From contig CALFJC010000096.1 in the NCBI GenBank assembly GCA_937877655.1, positions 1-64,000 of the forward strand: 64,000 nt of DNA. Reading direction: 5' to 3'. The stretch comes from an uncultured Selenomonadales bacterium. Lineage in GTDB: Bacteria > Bacillota > Negativicutes > Selenomonadales > Selenomonadaceae. The notes beneath the pieces are model-generated. The model made no database searches, was not told the origin of the DNA, and saw only the letters and a program-made list of their open reading frames with translations. Within the stretch, counting starts at the first letter, position 1. Every line of letters begins with the position of its first letter. Shown one piece after another: positions 17,833 to 28,673 of this stretch. The position numbers and the translations under genes are program-made.

Positions 17833-17861
17833 ATTATATCACAGGAAAATTTTCACGGCAA
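17833..17861 (-). promoter_or_regulatory. rpsB: Promoter of rpsB-tsf
   Basis: Minus strand: TTGCCG (17861-17856), 17-bp spacer, TATAAT (17838-17833). The expected start near 17826 leaves a long untranslated leader. Confidence 0.75.
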
Positions 17862-17959
17862 GATTTATTTTGACAAATCCTCAACCGTCTTGAATAAAAT
17901 TTCGTGAACGGAAATTTGATTCAATCAATGTAAGGCAACTTCAAAATAATTTTGCGCCG

Positions 17960-17988
17960 TTGATTTTGAAGGCGGCATTTATTATTAT
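17960..17988 (+). promoter_or_regulatory. Promoter of the alpha-glucoside PTS gene
   Basis: TTGATT (17960-17965), 17-bp spacer, TATTAT (17983-17988). A second, poorer candidate starts at TTGACA 17870 with a 19-bp spacer. Confidence 0.55.
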
Positions 17989-18028
17989 CGCCTGAAGGGT
18001 GGCTTAAAATTTTTAGGGGGTGGAAAAA

Positions 18029-20143
18029 ATGGGGCTCAGTAAAGATGTGATAATGCAAAAAGTCCAAAGATTTGGCGGCGCGATGTTCACGCCCGTCATT
18101 TTGTTTGGCGTATTCGGTATTTTGGTCGGTCTCACGATTTTATTTAAGAATCCGATGATTTTGGGCTCGATTGCCGAAGAAGGAACGGCTTGGTGGAAAT
18201 TTTGGTACGTCGTAGAGCAGGGCGCGTGGACTGTTTTTAGTCAAATGCCGATTCTTTTTGCAATAGCTCTGCCGATTGGTCTCGCCAAAAAAGAAAATGC
18301 TCGCGCCTCAATGGAGAGTTTTGTTATCTTCATGGTGTTCAACTACTTCATTCAAGGTATCTTGACGCTTGCGGGCTCGGATTTCGGCGTAGATTTCTCG
18401 AAAAATGCGGGGGCAGGCACCGGACTTGCGATGATCGCCAATATCAAGACTTTGGATACAGGTATCGTCGGAGCAATTATTATCGCTACTCTTTCCGTTC
18501 AGTTGCATGATAAGTTGTTTGATGTCAATGTTCCCGAATATCTCGGCATTTTCAAAGGTTCGTCGTTGGTTGTGCTGGCAGGTATCGGATTAATGTTGCC
18601 CGTCTCTTATATTTTCTGCCTTGTCTGGCCAAAAGTTCAGATGGCGATAGCTTCGTTGCAAGTCATACTTGTAAGTTCGGGCGTTTTCGGCGTGTGGCTG
18701 TACACATTCCTTGAAAGATTTTTAATTCCGACAGGACTGCACCACTTTATATACCTGCCTTTCCTTTTCGGTCCGGCGATTGTCGATAACGGCTTAATGG
18801 CTTATTGGATGCAACACATAACGGAGTTTGCACAATCGACAAAGCCGCTGATTGAATTATATCCTCAAGGCGGCTTCTCTCTGCACGGCTCAAGTAAATA
18901 TTTCGGTTGTCCGGGCATAGCACTTGCAATATATTTCACTGCAAAGCCCGAACGTCGAAAGAAAATAGCTTCGTTGGTGGTTCCCGCCGCGATAGTTGCG
19001 GTAGTCTGCGGCATAACCGAGCCGCTTGAATTTACATTTCTATTCGTTGCGCCGATGTTGTTCTTTGTTCACGCATGTTTGGCGGCAACTCTGGCTTCAG
19101 TCTCGTATTTTTTCGGTGTCACGGGCAATTTTGGCGGCGGCTTGTTGGATTCTGCTCTTTTTCAAAACTGGGTTCCGCTTTGGGCGAATCATTGGGATAC
19201 TTACGTCACGCAAATTATCATCGGCTTATGCTTTACGGCAATTTATTTCTTTGTGTTCAGATTTTTGATTCTGCACTTTGATTTAAAGACGCCCGGACGC
19301 GGCGACGAGCCCGGCGGCGATAAACTTTTCACGAAAGCAGATTATAAAGCTCGTGAGGCAGGTAAAGGCGGCGGAACAAGTTCAAACGGCGGCGGTAAAA
19401 CTATGGACGAACGCGATTTCAAAGCGGCGGCATTTCTAAAGGATTTGGGCGGCAAAAATAATATCGTCGACGTGACAAATTGCGCGACTCGCCTCCGCGT
19501 AACCGTCAAGGACGACAGCAAAATTGCCGACGTGGGAACTTTCACCGAACACGGAGCGCACGGGCTCGTTCACAACGGCACGGCAATTCAAGTTATAGTC
19601 GGTTTATCGGTTCCGCAAGTTCGAGAACGTTTTGAGGCATTGCTAAACGCGCCCGACGAAGAAATTTCCGAAGTTGAAGAAGAAGTCGCCGAGTCAATGA
19701 TTGTTAAAGCGGTTGTAAGCGGTAAAGTTGTCGACATAAGCGACGTGCCGGACGAAATGTTTGCAAAAAAAATGATGGGCGACGGCGTCGGCATTTTCCC
19801 CGAAAATGATACCGTTGTTGCGCCCGCCGACGCTGAAATTACAATGATCGCTGAAGAATCTCTCCATGCTGTCGGCTTGCATTTGAAAAACGGAGCGGAT
19901 ATTTTAATCCATATCGGCATTGACACCGTCAATTTAAAGGGAAAAGGTTTCAAAGTTCTCACGAAACAGGGCGCACAAGTCAAAGAAGGCGAGCCGCTCA
20001 TCAAATTCGACAGAAAAATTATCAAGGAAAACGGTTATAAAGATGTTGTGATTGTCGCCGTCACGAACTCTGCAGATTTTCCGCAGATGAAAAAACAAAT
20101 CGGCGACGCGGAAGGCGGAAAAACTCCCGTCATAAATCTGTAA
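18029..20143 (+). CDS. PTS alpha-glucoside/maltose transporter, EIICBA fusion
   Basis: Takes up and phosphorylates an alpha-glucoside at the inner membrane. 704 residues. EIIC (about 1-430) has many helices and resembles GlvC/MalP-type glucoside permeases (FLERFLIPTGLHHFIYLPF, GITEPLEFTFLF). EIIB has its phospho-cysteine in TNCATRLRVTV (about 485). A C-terminal EIIA-Glc-type domain starts near 556 with the phospho-histidine in LIHIGIDTVNLKG (about 627), so no separate EIIA is needed. The ATG at 18029 is used; GGGGGTGG just upstream is the ribosome site and contains the alternative GTG. The RpiR regulator and convergent GH4 enzyme downstream support the substrate class. Confidence 0.9.
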   Translation: MGLSKDVIMQKVQRFGGAMFTPVILFGVFGILVGLTILFKNPMILGSIAEEGTAWWKFWYVVEQGAWTVFSQMPILFAIALPIGLAKKENARASMESFVIFMVFNYFIQGILTLAGSDFGVDFSKNAGAGTGLAMIANIKTLDTGIVGAIIIATLSVQLHDKLFDVNVPEYLGIFKGSSLVVLAGIGLMLPVSYIFCLVWPKVQMAIASLQVILVSSGVFGVWLYTFLERFLIPTGLHHFIYLPFLFGPAIVDNGLMAYWMQHITEFAQSTKPLIELYPQGGFSLHGSSKYFGCPGIALAIYFTAKPERRKKIASLVVPAAIVAVVCGITEPLEFTFLFVAPMLFFVHACLAATLASVSYFFGVTGNFGGGLLDSALFQNWVPLWANHWDTYVTQIIIGLCFTAIYFFVFRFLILHFDLKTPGRGDEPGGDKLFTKADYKAREAGKGGGTSSNGGGKTMDERDFKAAAFLKDLGGKNNIVDVTNCATRLRVTVKDDSKIADVGTFTEHGAHGLVHNGTAIQVIVGLSVPQVRERFEALLNAPDEEISEVEEEVAESMIVKAVVSGKVVDISDVPDEMFAKKMMGDGVGIFPENDTVVAPADAEITMIAEESLHAVGLHLKNGADILIHIGIDTVNLKGKGFKVLTKQGAQVKEGEPLIKFDRKIIKENGYKDVVIVAVTNSADFPQMKKQIGDAEGGKTPVINL

Positions 20144-20167
20144 AAGGAAAATTTGTACTTAACTCGA

Positions 20168-20204
20168 ATAAAGCCGCGAGAAATTTTTTCGTGGCTTTTA
20201 TTTT
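20168..20204 (+). terminator. Terminator between the PTS gene and the RpiR regulator
   Basis: Stem AAAGCCGCG/CGTGGCTTT with TTATTTT tail. It leaves the regulator's ribosome site (GGAGGT, 20205-20210) just downstream, so some read-through is likely. Confidence 0.65.
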
Positions 20205-20218
20205 GGAGGTTTTTGGAA

Positions 20219-20989
20219 ATGCAACTGGAAGAACTCGTCAACGCCAACAAAGATTCACTCAATCCTACCGACATGTTAATTTGGAAATACATTTCCAACA
20301 ACAGAAAAAGTGTTGCGCATATGTCAGTTCATGAAATGGCAAAATTCTGCGCGGTATCGGATGCAACGATTGTGCGTTTCGCAAAAAAATTGGGTTTGCG
20401 CGGCTTCGGCGAACTCAAAGCGATGATTAATTTTGAAAAACATCAGCCCGCCGACTACAGAGGAAATATCATCAAAGACATGAAAGAATTTCATAACAAA
20501 ACCTTTGATTATCTGACGAATCTCGATTATGGAAATGCCGTTCGGTTGATTTGCAATGCGCGAAATATTTTTACCTTTGCTTCCGGCTATGTTCAAAGCA
20601 ATGTCGTTCAAGAAATGAAACGGCTTTTCTTGGGCAACAAGATTTTGACTTTCGAGATTTATAATTTGGGCGAGTTGGAATCGATAATGGATTCTTTGAC
20701 GGAAGACGATTTGTTTATTTTTGTTTCGTTGAGCGGAGAATCGCCTGTCGTTGTGGAATTTGCCAAGCGATTGAAAATCAAAGGCGTTCCGTCAATTTCA
20801 ATAACGCGTTTGAGTGCAAATACACTTGCCTCGCTCTCGACAGTCAATCTTTACATTTTGCCCGCGAGTTTCACAATCATTAACGACGACAGAAATCTTC
20901 AGTTCTTAAATTTCATGCCGTTTTTCATGCTCGTCGAATTTTTGTACTTAAATTGTCGGCTTTACCTTGATGAGCGGGAAACTTCTTAA
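20219..20989 (+). CDS. RpiR/MurR-family transcriptional regulator
   Basis: Sugar-phosphate-responsive DNA-binding protein, 256 residues. An N-terminal helix-turn-helix (about 1-75: SVHEMAKFCAVSDATIVRFAKKLGLRGF split over two helices) precedes a SIS sugar-phosphate-binding domain (about 105-240; FVSLSGESPVVVEFAKRLK). The ATG at 20219 has GGAGGT 9 bases upstream. Its position between the PTS permease and the glucosidase makes it the likely regulator of both, sensing the imported sugar phosphate; this is inference from context. Confidence 0.88.
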   Translation: MQLEELVNANKDSLNPTDMLIWKYISNNRKSVAHMSVHEMAKFCAVSDATIVRFAKKLGLRGFGELKAMINFEKHQPADYRGNIIKDMKEFHNKTFDYLTNLDYGNAVRLICNARNIFTFASGYVQSNVVQEMKRLFLGNKILTFEIYNLGELESIMDSLTEDDLFIFVSLSGESPVVVEFAKRLKIKGVPSISITRLSANTLASLSTVNLYILPASFTIINDDRNLQFLNFMPFFMLVEFLYLNCRLYLDERETS

Positions 20990-21001
20990 AGGGAAAAAAA
21001 T

Positions 21002-21042
21002 AAATCCCCGTCAGCTCTTCGCAAGCAACGGGGATTTTAAAT
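21002..21042. terminator. Bidirectional terminator between the regulator and the convergent glucosidase gene
   Basis: Stem AAATCCCCGT/ACGGGGATTT with A/T-rich flanks on both sides. Confidence 0.8.
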
Positions 21043-21055
21043 TTATCGGGAAAGT

Positions 21056-23028
<1,973 letters not shown>

Positions 23029-23041
23029 CAATGCGAAATTT

Positions 23042-23080
23042 AAAACGTCGCTGTCGAAGAAATTTCGCGGCGGCGTTTTG
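23042..23080 (+). terminator. Terminator of rnpB
   Basis: Imperfect stem AAAACGTCGCTG.../...CGGCGGCGTTTT ending in TTTTGTC, 14 bases after the end of RNase P RNA. Confidence 0.6.
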
Positions 23081-23081
23081 T

Positions 23082-23114
23082 CAATTAGGAATTATGAATT
23101 AGGAATTAGGAATG
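23082..23114. repeat. Single-arm heptamer repeat downstream of rnpB
   Basis: TTAGGAA-TTATGAA-TTAGGAA-TTAGGAA-TG. It is the same 33-base arm as at 13024 and 43045, without an inverted partner. Apart from this and the rnpB terminator, the 23029-23203 spacer holds a TATAAT at 23172 that may serve the next gene. Confidence 0.8.
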
Positions 23115-23203
23115 AAAAGAGGCGAAGAAAATTTTTATCCGTCAATTCAGGTATTAATCACGTCAAAAGATTATAATTCCATTAAAAAATTTTAGCAGAG
23201 AGG

Positions 23204-23881
23204 ATGTGGCTGATTTTGAGGAGTTTTTTGCGAGCGTTGATTATGGTGATGTGTTTGCTGACTGTCAGCAGTTCAACAGGTAACGCGGCGACATATCGAG
23301 TCGGAGATCAAGGCGAAGAAATTGCAGAACTTCAAGGACAGTTGGTTAATCTCGGTTATGACGTTATGGCGGACGGAGCATTCGGTCCCGCTATGGCGGA
23401 CGCCATTAAAGAATTTCAAAAATCTCACGGCATGAAGGCGGACGGCTTAATCGGTCCCGCAACTTATTCCGCTCTTCTCGGAAAAGAAATGCCTGCAATA
23501 AGCAGCGGCTCCAATTTCCTTTCCAACAGAATTATTTCAAATGCAATGGATTATCTCGGCGTCCCCTACGTTTTCGGCGGCACCAGCCCTTACGGCTTTG
23601 ACTGCTCCGGTTATGTTCAATACGTTTTCGCCAACGCGGGAATTTCTCTTCCGCGTACTGCCGACGTTCAATACGAAGTCGGAACTCCCATTTCCACAAC
23701 CGAACTCGTAAGCGGCGATTTGGTTTTCTTCTCAACCTACACTTGGGGCGCGTCGCACGTCGGAATTTATCTCGGCGATAACAATTTCATTCACGCCAGC
23801 TCAAGTCGCGGCATTGCCATCGATTCTTTGGGCAGTTCTTATTGGAGCTCGCACTATATTGGCGCACGCAGAATTTTGTAA
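23204..23881 (+). CDS. Secreted NlpC/P60 peptidoglycan hydrolase with peptidoglycan-binding domain
   Basis: Cell-wall endopeptidase, 225 residues. A signal peptide (about 1-29, ending GNAA) precedes a peptidoglycan-binding type 1 domain (about 33-93; GDQGEEIAELQGQL, DGAFGPAMADAIKEFQ, DGLIGPATYSAL). An NlpC/P60 domain follows (about 108-225) with catalytic Cys134 in GFDCSGYVQ, His185 in GASHVGIYLG and a third polar residue at His197. Likely substrate is the peptide stem of murein. The start is uncertain: the ATG at 23204 has a very close GAGAGG, and in-frame TTG codons or the ATG at 23243 could be used; all leave a signal peptide. Confidence 0.9.
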   Translation: MWLILRSFLRALIMVMCLLTVSSSTGNAATYRVGDQGEEIAELQGQLVNLGYDVMADGAFGPAMADAIKEFQKSHGMKADGLIGPATYSALLGKEMPAISSGSNFLSNRIISNAMDYLGVPYVFGGTSPYGFDCSGYVQYVFANAGISLPRTADVQYEVGTPISTTELVSGDLVFFSTYTWGASHVGIYLGDNNFIHASSSRGIAIDSLGSSYWSSHYIGARRIL

Positions 23882-23905
23882 GTCGATAACGACTTCTTCA
23901 AACAA

Positions 23906-23940
23906 AAAATGTCCTTCGATTCGCCGAAGGGCATTTTTTA
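23906..23940 (+). terminator. Terminator of the NlpC/P60 gene
   Basis: Stem AAATGTCCTTCG/CGAAGGGCATTT followed by T-rich tail. Confidence 0.85.
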
Positions 23941-23970
23941 ATTAGGAATTAGGAATGAGGAATTAATAAT
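23938..23970. repeat. Single-arm heptamer repeat
   Basis: AATTAGGAATTAGGAATGAG then GAATTAATAATTG. Same sequence as the arms that end the RTX genes at 48238 and 53014. Confidence 0.8.
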
Positions 23971-24046
23971 TGTTTGAAGGAAATTTGCAAAGGCAACAGA
24001 AATAAACCGCAGAAATTTTTTATTTGGTTTTACGGAGGAGTTTTGA

Positions 24047-25507
24047 ATGTCGCAGTTTGATAAAAGAAATATCAGCATGATGATGGATTTTTATGAGATG
24101 ACGATGGCAAACGGCTATTTCGTGCAGGGCGGCGAAAATACTCGCGTTGCCTTCGACGTTTTTTATCGCCGCAATCCCGACGCGGGCGGCTTCGCAATTT
24201 TCGCCGGGCTTGAACAGGTTATCGAATACGTCGAGAACATGCAATTCAGCGCGAAGGACATTGATTATCTGCGCGGGCAAAAAATTTTCAACGAAAACTT
24301 TTTGGAGAGCCTCAAGGATTTTCATTTTCGCGGAGATATTTACGCCTTCCCCGAAGGTACAATCATGTATCCGAACGAACCTTTCATGACGATCGTCGCG
24401 GATTTGATTGACGCACAACTTATCGAGACGGCGATTTTGGCGCAGGTGAATCATCAATCGCTTATCGCAACGAAGGCGCGCAGAATTGTTCGGGCAGCGG
24501 AAGGACGTTTTGTTTCCGACTTCGGAGCCCGTCGCGCTCACAACATGGACGCCGCAACTTACGGGGCGCGGGCGGCTTTTATCGGCGGCGTCAACGGCAC
24601 GGCAACCGTCAGCGCGGGACAACTTTTTAATATCCCCGTCAACGGCACAATGGCTCACAGCTGGGTTATGTATTTCAAAAACGAGTTCGAGGCTTTCAAA
24701 AAATACGCCGAAGTTTATCCCAATTCGACAACTTTACTCGTCGATACCTACGACGTAATTCACAGCGGAATTCCAAATGCAATTCGTGTTGCAAAAGAAA
24801 TTTTGGAGCCGCAAGGTAAACGCCTGCGCGGCGTGCGAATTGATTCGGGCGACTTGGCTTATCTGTCGAAAAAAATTCGCAAGATGCTGGATGACGCGGG
24901 CTTAAACGATTGCAAAATTATCGCGTCCAACAGCCTTGACGAATTCACAATAACTTCTCTGATAAATCAAGGCGCGGCGATTGACAGTTTCGGCGTCGGC
25001 GAAAGATTGATAACCGCAAAATCCGAGCCCGTCTTCGGCGCGGTTTATAAAATTGTCGGCGTTGAAGAAGGCGGGAAATTTGTTCCGAGAATAAAAGTCA
25101 GCGAAAACGTCGAGAAAATCACAAACCCCGGCTTGAAAAGTATTTATCGAATTTACAACGAGGAAGGACATGCCGTGGCAGATTTAATCGCGCTGTTTGA
25201 TGAGACAGTTGATTTGTCGAAGCCTTATCGTTACGTTGATCCTGTTAAGCCTTGGAAAAATCGTTACTTTGAAAATTTCACTGCCAAAAAACTTTCCAAG
25301 TTGTATGTCAAGGACGGGCGGCGCGTTGAAAATTTGCCGACGCTCCATGAAATTCGCGATTATGTTCGTCATCAGTTGGAGCACGAAATTTGGCAGGAAG
25401 AACAGCGTTTTGAAAATCCGCACCGCCATTATCTGGACATGACACCCTATTATTATGAAATGAAAATGTCTTTACTCCATAAAACCCGCGCAGGTATGGA
25501 AGGATGA
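24047..25507 (+). CDS. pncB: Nicotinate phosphoribosyltransferase
   Basis: Makes nicotinate mononucleotide from nicotinate, PRPP and ATP in NAD salvage. 486 residues, the length of the Firmicute-type enzyme. Family segments: FYEMTMANGYF near the start, DFGARRAHNMDAA, GGVNGTATVSAG, PVNGTMAHSWVM, LLVDTYDV, RGVRIDSGDLAYL and VKPWKNRYFENF near the C-terminus. ACGGAGGAG lies upstream of the ATG. It is followed after 6 bases by a DUF5672-type gene, so the next four genes may share its transcript. Confidence 0.93.
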   Translation: MSQFDKRNISMMMDFYEMTMANGYFVQGGENTRVAFDVFYRRNPDAGGFAIFAGLEQVIEYVENMQFSAKDIDYLRGQKIFNENFLESLKDFHFRGDIYAFPEGTIMYPNEPFMTIVADLIDAQLIETAILAQVNHQSLIATKARRIVRAAEGRFVSDFGARRAHNMDAATYGARAAFIGGVNGTATVSAGQLFNIPVNGTMAHSWVMYFKNEFEAFKKYAEVYPNSTTLLVDTYDVIHSGIPNAIRVAKEILEPQGKRLRGVRIDSGDLAYLSKKIRKMLDDAGLNDCKIIASNSLDEFTITSLINQGAAIDSFGVGERLITAKSEPVFGAVYKIVGVEEGGKFVPRIKVSENVEKITNPGLKSIYRIYNEEGHAVADLIALFDETVDLSKPYRYVDPVKPWKNRYFENFTAKKLSKLYVKDGRRVENLPTLHEIRDYVRHQLEHEIWQEEQRFENPHRHYLDMTPYYYEMKMSLLHKTRAGMEG

Positions 25508-25513
25508 AAAATT

Positions 25514-26656
25514 TTGTCGAAAGCCGCCGTCGTTATTCCGATTTACAAAGAAGAAATTGATGAACTTGAAAAAATTTCTCTGGCGCAGGTCAGAAAAGTT
25601 TTGGGAAATTATCCGATAATATTTGTCGCGCCCGAAGGCAAAAATTTTTCTTACCTTGCGCCGGGAGAAATGCTTGTTCAATTTCATCCGCAATATTTTC
25701 AAAGCGGCAGAACTTACAGCCAACTTTTGATGTCGCCGTTTTTTTATGAGCCGTTTTTGTGTTTCGACTACATTTTGATTTACCAGCTCGACGCCTTTGT
25801 TTTTTATGACGCGTTGGAGGATTTTTGTCGGCTTGGTTATGATTATATCGGTGCGCCGTGGTCTTATTATGCTTGGATGGGATCCAAGTTTAAGAAAACG
25901 CCGCGAGTCGGCAACGGCGGTTTTTGCCTTCGCAAAGTCAAAGCGTGTCACAAATTTTTGACGAAGGCTTCTTCCTTGCCGAATTGGAAAAATCTTCTTG
26001 AGAAATTTGATGAAGATGCCTTTTTTGCTGTCTGCGGCGTGACGAAGGGAACAAATTTTAATGTTGCGCCAGTTGAAGTCGCCAAGCTTTTTTCTATGGA
26101 ATGGTATCCCGACCGTCACGTAAAAAAATTGGGCGGTGATTTGCCTTTCGGCTGTCACAACTGGCATAAATTCGACGCGGATTTTTATGTAGAGATTTTT
26201 TCGCGCTTCGGTTACGATTTGCGCCCGCTCAAAAACTTGATGAAAAATGATGATTACGAAGTTCATACGCCGATTTTATTAACGAAATTGGCAATGGATC
26301 GTTTGAATCGCAGGGCTGAACGCGGGCAAATGCTTTTTCAATATCTGCCGACAAAAAAATTTGCATCCGTCCGAGTAATTCGTTCGCCCGAAGCAATGAA
26401 ACTTTTGGCAAAACTTTTGACGGAAGAAAATTCTCTTGCCAACAAAATTTTCGTTTATGATGAAAAAATTTTCTGCGATTTGATTAACGACGTTGAGCGA
26501 GAAAATTTTCCGCACCTTATAATTGTTTCGGATTATGACAAGTCGTTAATCAAGGCGATTGAAAGGAAAGGGCTTGTTTACGGCGAACATGTCATTTCTT
26601 TTCAGCGCGAATACATGAAGTTTCAAGAAAAATTATTTCACAACTTGGGGAGGTAA
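25514..26656 (+). CDS. DUF5672-type putative glycosyltransferase, copy 1
   Basis: 380 residues, starting with a TTG after GGAAGG. The N-terminal part has AAVVIPIYKEEID, and the core carries FDYILIYQLDAFVF (DXD-like acidic site), YDYIGAPW and RVGNGGFCLRKVKA; these are the hallmarks of DUF5672, seen in surface-polysaccharide loci. The C-terminal 100 or so residues are an extra domain not recognised. The next gene is a close paralog with identical opening and closing segments. Function and acceptor unknown. Confidence 0.75.
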   Translation: MSKAAVVIPIYKEEIDELEKISLAQVRKVLGNYPIIFVAPEGKNFSYLAPGEMLVQFHPQYFQSGRTYSQLLMSPFFYEPFLCFDYILIYQLDAFVFYDALEDFCRLGYDYIGAPWSYYAWMGSKFKKTPRVGNGGFCLRKVKACHKFLTKASSLPNWKNLLEKFDEDAFFAVCGVTKGTNFNVAPVEVAKLFSMEWYPDRHVKKLGGDLPFGCHNWHKFDADFYVEIFSRFGYDLRPLKNLMKNDDYEVHTPILLTKLAMDRLNRRAERGQMLFQYLPTKKFASVRVIRSPEAMKLLAKLLTEENSLANKIFVYDEKIFCDLINDVERENFPHLIIVSDYDKSLIKAIERKGLVYGEHVISFQREYMKFQEKLFHNLGR

Positions 26657-26661
26657 AAATT

Positions 26662-27792
26662 TTGTCGAAAGCCGCCGTCGTCATTCCGATTTACAAGGAA
26701 GAAATTGATGAACTTGAAAAAATTTCTCTCGCGCAGGTCAGAAAAGTTTTGGGAAATTATCCGCTGATATTTATCGCGCCCGAAGGAAAAAAATTTTCTT
26801 ACCTTGCGCCGGGAGAAATGCTTGTTCAATTTCATCCGCAATATTTTCAAAGCGGCAGAACTTACAGTCGACTTTTATTGTCGCCGTTTTTCTACGAGCC
26901 GTTTTTGTGTTTCGAGTACATTTTGATTTATCAGCTTGACGCCTTTGTATTTTATGACGCGTTGAAAGAATTTTGTCGGCTCGGCTACGATTATATCGGC
27001 GCACCTTTTCCCGTTTCTTGGGGAAATACAAACGGAAAAAAGACATTGCGAGTCGGCAACGGCGGCTTTTCTCTTCGCAAAGTCAAGGCTTGTTTTAAAC
27101 TTTTAAAAAATTTTTCTGCGCTGATTGATAAAAATAATTCGGAAGACAGTTTCTTTACTCTCTGCGGCGCGAATAAAAATCTTGCCTTCAAAACCGCGCC
27201 CGTCGAAGTCGCAGATCTTTTTTCTATGGAACATTATCCCGACCGTTGCATAAAAAGATTGGGCGGCGAGTTGCCTTTCGGCTGTCACGGCTGGACGAAA
27301 CTCAGCGCAGATTTTTATGTTGAGTTGTTTACTCAATTCGGTTACGATTTGCGTCCGTTGCGAGATAAAATGCGGACAAATGATTATGAATTTTTTTTGC
27401 CGCAATCTCTGGAGATAATAGCGATGGAGCGGCTGATTCGCGAAGTAGAACGCGGAAAATCTTTGACTCAATATCTTCCGACAAAAAAATTTGAATCTGT
27501 CCGAGTAATTCGTTCGCCCGAAGCGATAAAGATTTTGGCGCGATTGTTGACGGAAGAAAATTCCCTTGCCGACAAGATTTTCATTTACGACAAAAAAAAT
27601 TCACGCGATTTGGTTCATGACGTGGCTAAAAAAATTTTGCCGCATTTGATAATCTGCGCGGAATATGATAAATCTTTGATTGCGGCGATTGAAAGGAAAG
27701 GGCTTGTTTACGGCGAGCATGTCATTTCCTTTCAGCGCGAATACATGAGGTTTCAAGAAAAATTGTTCCACAACTTGGGAAGGAGTGTTTGA
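26662..27792 (+). CDS. DUF5672-type putative glycosyltransferase, copy 2
   Basis: 376 residues, a tandem paralog of the preceding gene. The first 80 and last 40 residues are nearly identical, while the middle (the region after YIGAP) has diverged, suggesting different acceptor or donor use. Same motifs: VVIPIYKEEID, YILIYQLDAFVF, GNGGFSLRKVKA. TTG start with GGGGAGG upstream, 5 bases after the first copy. The stop codon lies immediately before the cupin start. Confidence 0.75.
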   Translation: MSKAAVVIPIYKEEIDELEKISLAQVRKVLGNYPLIFIAPEGKKFSYLAPGEMLVQFHPQYFQSGRTYSRLLLSPFFYEPFLCFEYILIYQLDAFVFYDALKEFCRLGYDYIGAPFPVSWGNTNGKKTLRVGNGGFSLRKVKACFKLLKNFSALIDKNNSEDSFFTLCGANKNLAFKTAPVEVADLFSMEHYPDRCIKRLGGELPFGCHGWTKLSADFYVELFTQFGYDLRPLRDKMRTNDYEFFLPQSLEIIAMERLIREVERGKSLTQYLPTKKFESVRVIRSPEAIKILARLLTEENSLADKIFIYDKKNSRDLVHDVAKKILPHLIICAEYDKSLIAAIERKGLVYGEHVISFQREYMRFQEKLFHNLGRSV

Positions 27793-27793
27793 A

Positions 27794-28198
27794 ATGGAAA
27801 TTAAAAATCCGAGCGTGTTTGAAGTTGGAAATCCTTTGCCCGCGCAGTTCAGCAAATATTTTATCGGGCAGGCGTATTTGAATCCTCTGACGGACAAGGG
27901 CGGCGCAATTCATAACGTAACTTTTTCGCCCGGTTGCAGAAATAATTGGCATGTTCATCACAAAAGCGGACAAATTTTGCTCGTGACGGGCGGACGCGGC
28001 TGGTATCAGGAATGGGGAAAAGCTCCGCAAGCCCTCAAGCCCGGCGACGTTGTGAACATTGCGCCCGAAGTAAAACATTGGCACGGCGCGGCGGCTGATT
28101 CTTGGTTTTCGCATTTGGCAGTTGAAATTCCCGCCGAAAATTCTTCCAATGAATGGCTTGAGCCCGTTGACGACGAACAATATTCCAATCTCCGATAA
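27794..28198 (+). CDS. Cupin-domain protein
   Basis: 134 residues forming one small cupin barrel. Metal-binding motif 1 is seen as GCRNNWHVHHKSGQILLV and motif 2 as KPGDVVNIAPEVKHWHGA. The sequence resembles the cupins annotated as quercetin-dioxygenase-like or carboxymuconolactone-associated; the substrate is unknown. The ATG at 27794 follows AAGGAG and sits one base after the stop of the DUF5672 gene, so they are coupled. Terminator follows. Confidence 0.82.
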   Translation: MEIKNPSVFEVGNPLPAQFSKYFIGQAYLNPLTDKGGAIHNVTFSPGCRNNWHVHHKSGQILLVTGGRGWYQEWGKAPQALKPGDVVNIAPEVKHWHGAAADSWFSHLAVEIPAENSSNEWLEPVDDEQYSNLR

Positions 28199-28217
28199 AT
28201 TTTTTTGCAAAAAAAAT

Positions 28218-28247
28218 TGCCCCCGACTTTTTGTCGAGGGTTTTTTG
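28218..28247 (+). terminator. Terminator of the pncB-cupin group
   Basis: Stem CCCCGAC/GTCGAGGG with T6 tail. Confidence 0.75.
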
Positions 28248-28280
28248 TTTGAAAAATTTTCTGCGCGATCTCAAAAACTT

Positions 28281-28661
28281 TTATCTGTCGGGCTTCTCGC
28301 CGGGAATGTCCATAATCGCTTCCGCGCCACGTTGTCCCGTCCGAATTCTTACCGCGTCGCAGAGTTCGTAGACGAAAATTTTTCCGTCGCCGAATTTTCC
28401 CGTCCGCAAAACCTTCTGCGCGGTCTCAAGAACTTTTTCAACAGGAATTTCACAAACGACCGTCTCAACCTTGATTTTAGGAACAAGACTTATGTCGTAT
28501 TCTTTGCCGCGAAAAACTTCCTTGTGCCCCTTTTGCAAGCCGCAACCGTAAACTTGCGAAACCGTCATGCCCAAAACGCCGATAGCATTCAGCGCGTCTT
28601 TAAGCTCTTCGAGTTTTGAAGGGCGCGTTATGATGTCAATCTTCGTAATTTTTCTTTCCAT
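28281..28661 (-). CDS. glnK: Nitrogen regulatory protein P-II
   Basis: Trimeric sensor of 2-oxoglutarate and ATP/ADP that gates ammonium uptake by plugging AmtB. 126 residues. The T-loop is readable (QKGHKEVFRGKEY then VPKIKVE) with Tyr55 at the position of the uridylylated Tyr51; the C-terminal GKIFVYELCDAVRIRTG block is also present. It follows amtB by 12 bases, the usual amtB-glnK pairing, hence the glnK name. Slightly longer C-terminus than E. coli GlnK. Confidence 0.93.
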   Translation of the reverse strand: MERKITKIDIITRPSKLEELKDALNAIGVLGMTVSQVYGCGLQKGHKEVFRGKEYDISLVPKIKVETVVCEIPVEKVLETAQKVLRTGKFGDGKIFVYELCDAVRIRTGQRGAEAIMDIPGEKPDR

Positions 28662-28673
28662 AAGCTCACCGCC

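Noticed and set aside
24020..24658. Frame antisense to pncB
   Set aside because: Opposite a well-supported gene, without a start signal or homology.
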